A DNA stretch of 64,000 nucleotides from Palsa-504 sp963795795 (lineage in GTDB: Bacteria > Actinomycetota > Actinomycetes > Streptosporangiales > Streptosporangiaceae): NCBI GenBank assembly GCA_963795795.1, contig CAWCJS010000006.1:248001-312000 (forward strand). The letters are read 5' to 3'. The number at the start of each line of letters is the position of its first letter. The first letter of the stretch is position 1. Below, piece by piece: positions 1 through 7,010 of the stretch. The notes below the pieces were generated by a model that was not told the origin of the DNA, ran no database searches, and saw only the letters and a program-made list of their open reading frames with translations. The position numbers and the translations under genes were made by a program.

Positions 1-303
1 GAGCCCCCGCGGCGGCTGCTGGTGACGACCAGGGAGACAGACGAGTCCTGGCGGAGGGGTCAAGGCGTGCCGCCGTTCGACACGACCATCGAGGCCACGC
101 TGACCGCTGACGGCGGTCAGACCATCCTGGCCATCGAGGCCCTGGGCCTGCCCCTGGACGCGATCGCCTTCTACGGAGCCGGGTGGCAGATCCACGCCGA
201 GAACCTGGCCGCCTACCTCGCCGGGCGCGAGCGCGGCGACACCGAGGCGCGGTGGGACGAGCTGGTCCCGCCGTATCAGGACCTGGCGGCCAACCTCGGC
301 TAG
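1..303 (+). CDS. SRPBCC (AHSA1-like) domain protein, 3' end only
   Basis: The reading frame is open from the first base of the window, so this is the C-terminal 100 residues of a longer gene cut by the left edge. A GTG at 22 exists, but the in-frame residues before it (EPPRRLLV) read like the normal interior of an AHSA1/START-fold protein, so 22 is unlikely to be the true start. The tail (GWQIHAENLAAYL followed by an acidic helix) is typical of the C-terminal helix of activator-of-Hsp90-like SRPBCC proteins, which bind small hydrophobic ligands. The substrate is unknown. It reads towards a converging TIGR04222 gene 41 bases away. Confidence 0.75.
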   Translation, partial: EPPRRLLVTTRETDESWRRGQGVPPFDTTIEATLTADGGQTILAIEALGLPLDAIAFYGAGWQIHAENLAAYLAGRERGDTEARWDELVPPYQDLAANLG

Positions 304-344
304 CTAGCCTGCACTGTTCGCCGGGCCAGAAGGCCAACGGACCA

Positions 345-956
345 TTACCAGCGGCCCGATATCCCCGGTTGCATAGGTAGGTGCGTGTCGGGCGGGACGT
401 CGCCGTAAGTGCCCGGGGTCTTGCGAGCCTTCGGCAGCAGCTTGCCGCCGGACGGCGGGTCGGGTGTCTCGAAGATGCCCCGCAGTCCCGGCTCAGCGAT
501 GCCGCTGGTGCCTAGCACTGCGACCCGCTGCTCACGGGCCCCCTGCACCCCGGAATTCTCCAGTTCCGCCCGCGCTTTCCGCCCTGCAGCCGACAGATGC
601 GGATGACCGGCCACGGAATGGTGCCCCACCAGACCGTCGCGCCGGAGCCCGTCGATCAGCTCCTGCATCTCGGCCGAGTGCGCAACGTCACGCAGGAGTT
701 GGCCCAGCACCGTGCCCGCCGCTGGCACGGCGTCTAGTACCGCGCGTTCGGCCGACTGGCTGGCCTTTCGGCGCGCCACCTGGACCCGGTGCCGGGTGCG
801 GGAAATCGTGATCCGCCCGTCTTGCTGCATGGCCACGACGGCGGCCAACGCTACCCGCTCCACGCCTCCGCACAGATACGCGATCTCGTACACGTCAAGC
901 TCGCTGCGACCCCGCCCCGCCTGGTCCGCGGCCGGAACTGAACTCCGGTCATTCAT
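345..956 (-). CDS. TIGR04222-like domain protein
   Basis: A 203-residue protein. Residues about 20-45 (DVYEIAYLCGGVERVALAA) match the opening motif of the actinobacterial TIGR04222 family, in which this segment precedes a winged-helix-like region and often membrane segments. Here no convincing transmembrane helix follows. The C-terminal 60 residues are rich in Gly, Pro and Lys and look disordered, so this is a soluble or truncated variant. Function is unknown. The ATG at 956 is used because the next methionine lies too far inside the conserved motif. It is divergent from the ankyrin gene with a 124-base gap. Confidence 0.6.
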   Translation of the reverse strand: MNDRSSVPAADQAGRGRSELDVYEIAYLCGGVERVALAAVVAMQQDGRITISRTRHRVQVARRKASQSAERAVLDAVPAAGTVLGQLLRDVAHSAEMQELIDGLRRDGLVGHHSVAGHPHLSAAGRKARAELENSGVQGAREQRVAVLGTSGIAEPGLRGIFETPDPPSGGKLLPKARKTPGTYGDVPPDTHLPMQPGISGRW

Positions 957-1080
957 TCTCGGTCAGCTGGGGTCGGGGCAGACATTGTGCACCCAGTATC
1001 TCACGTCCTGGCTGGGCTCCCCGGGGCAGAGATAGGCTCGTTGACAGGGTTATCTGCCCCGTGCGGGGAAGGCGGCGGTC

Positions 1081-1863
1081 ATGCCTGAGAACAGAGCTGC
1101 AGAGGGCGCCGACAGGCAGGAACTGAGGCTGTCGCGAAGTGACCCGGTGGCCCAGGCGCTGGTGGCGGCGATCCATGCTGGTGAGCTCGGGTCGCTGACC
1201 GAGTTGCTGCGCGAGCATCCAGGACTGGCCGGTGCGCGCATCGTGGATGACAAGGGCGGCTCGGGTACACCGCTGCACGCGGCGGCGGACTGGCCGGGAT
1301 TCTTCCCGCATGGGCCAGAGGTGGTCGCCACGCTGATCGGGGTGGGCGCTGATCCCAGCGCCCCCGTGGAGGGAAGCTGGCATGCGGAAACGCCCTTGCA
1401 CTGGGCGGCGAGCAGCGACGACGTGGAAGTGGCCCGGGCGCTGATTGACGGCGGCGCCGATATCGAGGCGACCGGCGCCTCGATCGCAGGCGGTCCCCCG
1501 CTTGATGACGCGGTCGGGTACGGGTGCTGGCAGGTGGCCCGCTTGCTGGTCGAGCGCGGGGCACGGGTTGACCGGCTCTGGCAAGCGGCGGCGCTGGGCA
1601 TGAGATCGCGGGCAGAAGAACTGATCGCCGCCTCGCCGCCGAGCCAGCAGCAGCTCACCGATGCCTTCTGGCAGGCTTGCCACGGTGGCCAGCGCCGGAT
1701 GGCCGAGTACCTTCTTGCGCTGGGCGCCGAGCTGAACGGCACCCCGTCCTGGGGTGAGTCCACTCCACTTGACGCAGCCGACGGTCTGGATACGGGCCGT
1801 GAGGCTCTGGTCGGGTGGCTGCGCTCGCAGGGTGCACAGAAGTCAGCCAAGGCCGGCGAATGA
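1081..1863 (+). CDS. ankyrin-repeat protein
   Basis: A 260-residue protein built of ankyrin repeats. Signatures TPLHAAADWPG (about 62-72), TPLHWAASSDDVEVARALI (about 103-121) and PPLDDAVGYGCWQVARLLV (about 138-156) show the TPLH/helix-turn-helix pattern, with further degenerate repeats to the C-terminus. There is no signal peptide or membrane segment, so it should act in the cytoplasm as a protein-binding scaffold; the partner is unknown. A GGAAGGCGG stretch 6-14 bases upstream serves as ribosome binding site for the ATG at 1081. It converges on the 118-residue gene downstream. Confidence 0.75.
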   Translation: MPENRAAEGADRQELRLSRSDPVAQALVAAIHAGELGSLTELLREHPGLAGARIVDDKGGSGTPLHAAADWPGFFPHGPEVVATLIGVGADPSAPVEGSWHAETPLHWAASSDDVEVARALIDGGADIEATGASIAGGPPLDDAVGYGCWQVARLLVERGARVDRLWQAAALGMRSRAEELIAASPPSQQQLTDAFWQACHGGQRRMAEYLLALGAELNGTPSWGESTPLDAADGLDTGREALVGWLRSQGAQKSAKAGE

Positions 1864-1908
1864 TTAACGGTCCACACTTCGTGGCCCCGCCTTCACTGCA
1901 GCGACTGC

Positions 1909-2265
1909 TCAGCTCGCTGACGCCAGGGTGGCGGCGACGGCTTCGGGATCTGCGCAGCCGACGATCCATTCATCCCACGGGGCACCCTCCAAGCGCACCC
2001 TCACGCCGCGGGGCGTATTGCCGTGGACTGCGATGAACATCTTCTCGCCATGGCCGCGGACTGTGGCCACCGTGGCGATGCCGGGGACGCGCATCCCGAC
2101 CTTGAACCCGACCCCGATCCCGGTCCAGCCGTGGGCGTCGTCGAGCACCTCGACGCCGCGAAGCGCCGACAACGGCACCCGAAGGTCGCCGTGAACTGCC
2201 TCGGCCTTCTCCGCACCTGATAGGTGAAGCACCAGTTCGCCACCTTCGAGCTGCAGTTCTGCCAT
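1909..2265 (-). CDS. conserved hypothetical protein (PH-like fold likely)
   Basis: A 118-residue soluble protein. The sequence alternates short beta-strand segments (ELVLHLSG, LRVPLSALRGVEVLDD, TVATVRGHGEKMFIAVHG) and ends in a helix (DPEAVAATLAS). That pattern fits a small actinobacterial family with a pleckstrin-homology-like barrel, but no catalytic residue is evident. Function is unknown. It is a single gene, convergent with the ankyrin gene, and tRNA-Arg lies 188 bases upstream on the same strand. Between them (2266-2452) I see nothing identifiable. Confidence 0.55.
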   Translation of the reverse strand: MAELQLEGGELVLHLSGAEKAEAVHGDLRVPLSALRGVEVLDDAHGWTGIGVGFKVGMRVPGIATVATVRGHGEKMFIAVHGNTPRGVRVRLEGAPWDEWIVGCADPEAVAATLASAS

Positions 2266-2452
2266 GTCAGACTCCTCGCGTCCCGTGGGTCCAGCGTATG
2301 ACAGGGTTTCCCGTGCAACAGGTGCAGGATGGTCGAAGAGATCGCTGCCTGCTCTGCCCCGTCTTCCTCACCGGCGCTGAACCCTTGCGAGTAGGGCTTC
2401 CAGAGGGGCCAGGAACACCCCTCCCGGGCGGGCTAGGGGCCTCCGACGTGAG

Positions 2453-2525
2453 CGCGCTCGGAGGGACTCGAACCCCCAACCTTCTGATCCGTAGTCAGAT
2501 GCTCTATCCGTTGAGCTACGAGCGC
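2453..2525 (-). tRNA. tRNA-Arg (anticodon ACG)
   Basis: On the minus strand the cloverleaf closes fully. The acceptor stem GCGCTCG pairs with CGAGCGC. The anticodon stem TCTGA/TCAGA encloses the 7-base loop CTACGGA with anticodon ACG. The T-arm contains GGTTCGAGTCC. The discriminator base is G and the CCA end is not encoded. A34 would be read as inosine and decode CGU/CGC/CGA arginine codons. Confidence 0.96.
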
Positions 2526-2680
2526 AGTCCTTGCAGCCTACCGCGTCCAGCGCTCTGGTCGCGTTCGGTTCGGGCCGTCCCTGCCCCGTGCATAGCGTGA
2601 TGGCGCGGCGTTCATCCGGGCCGGAGGGGACCAGGGGCCTGGCTGGTATCGGTCACCGCCGGATCTGCGCGTTAAGTGGG

Positions 2681-3195
2681 TTAAGGCTGTGCCGTTGGCC
2701 GTACGAGGATCTCATTGATGGTCATGCGGCGGGGCCGGGTGACGGCGAAGGCGATGACCTCGGCGATGTCGTCGGCGGTGATGGCCAGCTGCCTGTACAT
2801 CTGCTCGGCCGCCTGCTTGACGCCGGGGTTGGTGATGTGGTCGGTCAGTTCGGTGGCGACGGCGCCGGGCTCGATGACCATGACCCGCACGTCGGGTTGC
2901 AGTTCCTGGCGCAGTGATTCCGACCAGCCGTTGATGCCCCACTTCGTGGCGGCGTAGACGGCGTTGCCGGGCCGAGCGGTGCGGCTGGCCACGGAGGACA
3001 GGTTGACCAGGTCTCCGCCGCCGTCGCGGAGCTGGTCGAGGAATACCTCGGTGGCGGTTATGGCGCCCAGCAGGTTGGCCTCGACCATGCGCCGGTGGTC
3101 GCCGTGTCCCTCCGAGGTGAAGGGGGCGAGCAGCATGATCCCGGCGTTGTTGACCAGAATGTCGGTACCGCTGAGTTCGGCCTTAACGTGTCTTG
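2681..3195 (-). pseudogene. short-chain dehydrogenase/reductase, 5'-truncated
   Basis: The frame carries the C-terminal two thirds of a classical SDR: DILVNNAGIML, catalytic Ser in NLSSVAS, Tyr-Lys in YAATKWG, then VIEPGAVATEL and an intact C-terminus. The N-terminal Rossmann strand with its TGxxxGxG NAD(P)-binding motif is absent. The open frame continues upstream to about 3385, but that stretch does not look like SDR and runs antisense-like through the end of the VOC gene. The enzyme would be unable to bind cofactor, so I call it a pseudogene with a break near 3190-3200. Confidence 0.75.
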
Positions 3196-3290
3196 CCTGT
3201 GTCTGTCGTATCTCCCAGCATGCCGTGCGTGCTGGGGGGCGGCCGGCCGCCCTCTTCCGGGTAGCGCCCGTTGTGGGAGCTACCGATGAG

Positions 3291-3665
3291 CTACCCGCTC
3301 TGGGTGAGTGACAGCGTGTTCCCGTCGGGATCGGCGAACCAGGCCACCTTGTCCCCCGACGGAGTGGTCCAGATGCCGTCATCATCCTGATCCATGCCCT
3401 CGAATCTCAGGAAGGTGACGCCCTGAGCAGTGAGAGCCCGTACCGAGGCGGCGATATCCCGGACGCGCCAGCCGAGCACGGTGTACCCGGCGTGCGCGAC
3501 CTGCCCCACCGCCGTCACGCGGAGCATCGTTCCGTTGGCGTCCAGTACCACTGCGAAGTCGTTGTGGTCGAGTACCCGCAGACCGAGTGCTTGCTCGTAG
3601 AAGGCCCGGGCCCGGTCCAGGTCGGTCGCGGCCACGAAGGCCATTAGATCGCTCGACTCCAGCAT
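3291..3665 (-). CDS. VOC (glyoxalase/bleomycin-resistance fold) protein
   Basis: A 124-residue, single-domain protein of the vicinal oxygen chelate superfamily. The N-terminus (LMAFVAATDLDRARAFYEQA) is the classic first beta-alpha motif, and the C-terminus (DKVAWFADPDGNTLSLTQ) has the usual DPDGN turn with the terminal Glu of the metal site replaced by Ser. Possible roles include small-molecule binding or isomerisation; the substrate cannot be named. It is complete, unlike the SDR fragment downstream on the same strand. Confidence 0.8.
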   Translation of the reverse strand: MLESSDLMAFVAATDLDRARAFYEQALGLRVLDHNDFAVVLDANGTMLRVTAVGQVAHAGYTVLGWRVRDIAASVRALTAQGVTFLRFEGMDQDDDGIWTTPSGDKVAWFADPDGNTLSLTQSG

Positions 3666-3816
3666 GGCGTGTCCTCAGACAGTAGGGCGCGGCGCGTTTC
3701 GATCGTAGCCAGGGCCCAACTTCTGCGCGCGCAGAAACGTCCTATGGGGCGTTACGCGGCGTTTCTCGCGCTTGAGCGGGATCTGGATCGTTAGCATTAC
3801 TGCCGGTAAGGGTCAC

Positions 3817-5748
3817 ATGGATAGCTATCCGGAGGATCGGGGCAACACCACGAAGACTCACGCCCGCGCGCCTGGCCTCGATGGGGTCCGGGCGCTGGCC
3901 GTGCTCGCTGTCATGGGTTTCCATGCCGGCGCATCGGAGTTGTCGGGCGGCTTCCTCGGCGTTGATGTCTTCTTCGTGCTCAGCGGATTCCTCATCACGG
4001 ACCTGCTGGTCGTTCAGTACGATCGGCTCGGCCGACTTGACCTGAGAGGTTTCTGGGGTCGGCGGGCCAGGCGGCTGCTGCCGCCACTGGCCGTCATGCT
4101 GGTCATCGTCACCGCGGCGGCGACCGTGATCGAACCGAGCCAGGAAAGCTCGCTGCGCCTAGCGCTGCTGGCCGCCGCCACATACACCAGCAACTGGTAC
4201 CAGATCGCACATCACGTCTCGTATTTCGCCTCGCTCGGGCCCATGCCTCCGCTTGATCATCTGTGGTCGCTGGCCATCGAGGAACAGTTCTACCTGATCT
4301 GGCCCCTCCTGTTGTGGTTCCTCATTCTCAGGCTGAAAACAAGGCGCGCACAGATCATCGCGACGTTGCTCGGTGCGGGGTTGTCGGCGCTGGCCATGGC
4401 GCTGGAGTACACGCCCGGCGGCAACCCGTCGGCGGTGTACTACGGTACGTACACGCACGCGTCTGCGCTGCTGATTGGTTCCGCGCTCGCCCTGGCCTTT
4501 CCGCTGGCCACCCTGGCCTCCACTGCTGCCAACCTGACCATGCGCCTGGACGCCGTAGGCATCGCCGGACTCGCGGTGCTGGCCTGGGCCATCGGGCATT
4601 TTTCCGGCAGCGACCCCGCGGTCTACCCAGCCGGCCTGATCCTGGCGGCCGTGGGTGCCGCGGGTCTGGTTGCCGCGGCCGCCAGCAACGGCGTGATCTC
4701 GGCGATGACTAGCCTGCCGCCCTTGCGCTGGCTGGGTGTCCGGTCCTACGCGACGTACCTGTGGCACTGGCCGGTGATCGCGCTGACCGGGGCCGTGGCT
4801 GGCCAGGCCGCCTCCTCACCGTGGCTGTGGGTCGTGGAGATAGCCGTGACGATCGCGCTGGCCGCCTTGTCATGGCAGTTCATCGAAGGGCCGATCTTGC
4901 AGAACGGGTTCCGGGTGACCTGCCGTCGCTGGATCCGGCAGCTCACCGGCGCTGACGCTAAGCCACCCCGGAAGCGCCGGGACCTCATGCCGACGGTCGT
5001 GGCTGCCACCGCGCTTACCGCCGTCGTCATCGCCAGCTACGGGATCGCCCGGCCGCCGGCGCCGGTGGCGCCCACTGGCCTGCTTCGGCAAGTCGCTGAG
5101 GGTGAACGGGTCAGCGCCGCCTCGCAGGCGACGCGGCCGACGCAGCTCACGCCGACGACCTCGCAGCCCAGCGCCTCTTCTTCGCCGACCTTGGCCTGTC
5201 ACGCTGGCGGCAGGCCGCCCGCCGTCTCAGGCTGGCAGATTACTGCGGTCGGCGACTCCGTCATGGTCGCCTCGGCGACCGCTCTCCACGCGGCCATGCC
5301 AGGCATCTATATCGACGCACAGGTCGGCCGGCAGATGGCGACCGGGCTAGCCGTCATACGGCGCCTGGCCGCCAGGCACCGGCTCCGCCACATCGTCGTC
5401 GTCGGGCTCGGCACCAACGGCGACATCACCTCCGCGCAGATGCGCCAGCTGCGCCGTGCCATCGGGTCCAACCACGACCTGATCCTGATCAACACTTACG
5501 GGCCGATGCAGTGGGAATCTGCGGTCAACGCGGTGATCGCGACCGCTGTCCGGCATACGTCCCACGCGGAACTCGCCAACTGGAACCTGGCGATCAGGCA
5601 TCGTACCAACCTGCTCTGGTCAGACGGCATCCATCCGCAACCAGCAGGCGCCAGGCTCTACGCGCGCATCGTGCTCGCGGCGGTGCGGGCCGACCTACCC
5701 CGCAGTCAGCCAGCATCGTGTCCGGGGCCAACCCGCTTGGTCCGGTAG
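3817..5748 (+). CDS. OafA/YrhL-type membrane acyltransferase with C-terminal SGNH domain
   Basis: About 643 residues. The N-terminal half is an acyltransferase-3 domain beginning GLDGVRALAVLAV and carrying GFLGVDVFFVLSGFLITDLL, with roughly ten membrane helices. An extracytoplasmic SGNH-hydrolase-like domain follows a Ser/Thr/Pro-rich linker, with block I GDSV, block III GLGTNG and block V DGIHP. Such proteins transfer acyl groups from the cytoplasm to surface glycans, and the SGNH domain completes transfer outside. The ATG at 3817 preceded by GGTAAGGG is preferred over an in-frame TTG at 3772. The acceptor is not predictable. It stands alone. Confidence 0.85.
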   Translation: MDSYPEDRGNTTKTHARAPGLDGVRALAVLAVMGFHAGASELSGGFLGVDVFFVLSGFLITDLLVVQYDRLGRLDLRGFWGRRARRLLPPLAVMLVIVTAAATVIEPSQESSLRLALLAAATYTSNWYQIAHHVSYFASLGPMPPLDHLWSLAIEEQFYLIWPLLLWFLILRLKTRRAQIIATLLGAGLSALAMALEYTPGGNPSAVYYGTYTHASALLIGSALALAFPLATLASTAANLTMRLDAVGIAGLAVLAWAIGHFSGSDPAVYPAGLILAAVGAAGLVAAAASNGVISAMTSLPPLRWLGVRSYATYLWHWPVIALTGAVAGQAASSPWLWVVEIAVTIALAALSWQFIEGPILQNGFRVTCRRWIRQLTGADAKPPRKRRDLMPTVVAATALTAVVIASYGIARPPAPVAPTGLLRQVAEGERVSAASQATRPTQLTPTTSQPSASSSPTLACHAGGRPPAVSGWQITAVGDSVMVASATALHAAMPGIYIDAQVGRQMATGLAVIRRLAARHRLRHIVVVGLGTNGDITSAQMRQLRRAIGSNHDLILINTYGPMQWESAVNAVIATAVRHTSHAELANWNLAIRHRTNLLWSDGIHPQPAGARLYARIVLAAVRADLPRSQPASCPGPTRLVR

Positions 5749-5854
5749 TAACCAGAGCGTGGCAGCGTGCGGTGTCCCACGATGTTGGTATGCCGACCAG
5801 TTCTGCACGGCAGTGTTCAGTGATTGGGTGCCGACGACTCTCCAGAGAAGATCC

Positions 5855-5874
5855 ATAGCATCTACTGCTATAAT
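5855..5874 (+). promoter_or_regulatory. leaderless promoter with overlapping inverted repeat before the XRE/NTase operon
   Basis: A perfect -10 element TATAAT lies at 5869-5874, exactly six bases before GTG 5881, the geometry of a leaderless transcript. An inverted repeat ATAGCA-N5-TGCTAT (5855-5871) overlaps it. Occupancy of this repeat would block transcription, which fits autoregulation by the XRE-type antitoxin encoded just downstream. No good -35 is visible. Confidence 0.6.
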
Positions 5875-5880
5875 CATGGT

Positions 5881-6399
5881 GTGCCTATGCGTGGTGACTT
5901 GCTCCGCGAGGTGATGCGGGAAACGCGCACCACCCAGTCCAGGCTCTCCCGCCTCAGCGGCGTCCGCCAGCCCAGCATCAGTCAGTTCCTCTCTGGCAAG
6001 GTCGACCTGAGTGACGACCAGCTCGACCGGCTGCTCTCCTGCATGGGTTACCGTCTCGAAGTGACCCGGCGGCCCGTCCCCCCCGACCTCACCCGCTCCG
6101 AGCAGCGGTCCTGGCTCCTCCATCGCCAGCTCTCCAGCCACCTCACGAAGAGCAGCCTTGAGGAGTGGCGGCCCATCATCGAGCGCAACCTCCGTCGTCT
6201 CCGCGGCACTGTCACCGGCCAGCCGCACACCCGCAACCTCGACCGGTGGAACTCGCTCATCGAGCATGGCGACGTGCTCGGCCTGCACCGCGTCCTGACC
6301 GGCCTTGACCGCGACTCCATCGAGATGCGCGAGGTGTCACCCATGGGGGGACTGCTCCCACAGAGCGAGCGCCAGGCCGTTCTCCAGGAGGCAAGCTGA
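5881..6399 (+). CDS. XRE-family HTH protein, probable antitoxin
   Basis: A 172-residue protein. Residues about 10-50 form a Cro/C1-type helix-turn-helix (TTQSRLSRLSGVRQPSISQFLSG), followed by a helical C-terminal region without recognised domain. The GTG at 5881 is chosen because the promoter -10 ends six bases before it; ATG 5887 is an alternative. Its stop overlaps the next start (TGATG at 6397-6401), giving translational coupling. By analogy with HTH/nucleotidyltransferase pairs (AbiE- and MenT-like systems) it should bind its own promoter and restrain the downstream protein. The antitoxin role is inferred from context. Confidence 0.7.
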   Translation: MPMRGDLLREVMRETRTTQSRLSRLSGVRQPSISQFLSGKVDLSDDQLDRLLSCMGYRLEVTRRPVPPDLTRSEQRSWLLHRQLSSHLTKSSLEEWRPIIERNLRRLRGTVTGQPHTRNLDRWNSLIEHGDVLGLHRVLTGLDRDSIEMREVSPMGGLLPQSERQAVLQEAS

Positions 6400-6992
6400 T
6401 GCGCCGTGACCAAATCGAGCATGCCATCCGCACCGCATGCCAGATTATCGGCCGGCCGGAAGTGATAGTCGTCGGCTCCCAGTCCATCCTCGGCACCTTC
6501 CGCGAGGACCAGCTGCCAGCCGACGCCACCATGTCCGTCGAGATCGACATCCTCCCGATCGCCGACGACAACGCCGAGACCGTGCGTCTCGCAGACCTCA
6601 TCGAAGGCGTCGCCGGGGAGTTCTCCACGTTCGAGGAACTCCACGGCTTCAGCATCGACGGCGTCGACCTTCAAACGTCCGCCCTGCCGACTGGTTGGCG
6701 CGACAGGCTCGTCAAGGTGCAGAACGCCAACACGGCGCCACCAGACGGCGAGCCTCAGTACGTCGGCTGGTGCCTCGACAAGGAAGATCTGTGCGTCGCC
6801 AAGCTCTGCGCCTTCCGAGAAAAGGACCAGAACTTCGTCGTGGCACTCTTGCGCTCCGCGCTCGTCGACAGCGAGACCATCCTCACCCGACTGACCACCG
6901 TCGACGAGCGCTACCGACCCGCGGCCGAGCAGGCCAGCTCATGGCTACGGTCGCTGGAGACAGGCAACATTGGAAAGCGCCAAGCAGATTAG
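6399..6992 (+). CDS. nucleotidyltransferase-like protein (DUF6036-type), probable toxin
   Basis: A 197-residue protein with a minimal nucleotidyltransferase-fold signature: VVGSQSILGTF (about 24-34, the GS loop) followed by VEIDILPI (about 48-55, the acidic metal-binding strand). The C-terminal half (KEDLCVAKLCAFREKDQNFV) matches the helical part seen in AbiEii/DUF6036-type enzymes. Such proteins transfer nucleotides to tRNA or protein targets and can arrest growth. It overlaps the XRE gene by one base. Toxicity and target are inferred, not visible. It converges on dnaB with 18 bases between stop codons. Confidence 0.65.
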   Translation: MRRDQIEHAIRTACQIIGRPEVIVVGSQSILGTFREDQLPADATMSVEIDILPIADDNAETVRLADLIEGVAGEFSTFEELHGFSIDGVDLQTSALPTGWRDRLVKVQNANTAPPDGEPQYVGWCLDKEDLCVAKLCAFREKDQNFVVALLRSALVDSETILTRLTTVDERYRPAAEQASSWLRSLETGNIGKRQAD

Positions 6993-7010
6993 GACGTTAC
7001 ACGCGGGATC

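Noticed and set aside
2681..3385. Full-length 234-residue SDR reading frame
   Set aside because: The first 65 residues do not look like SDR and overlap the end of the VOC gene on the same strand; the cofactor-binding motif is absent.
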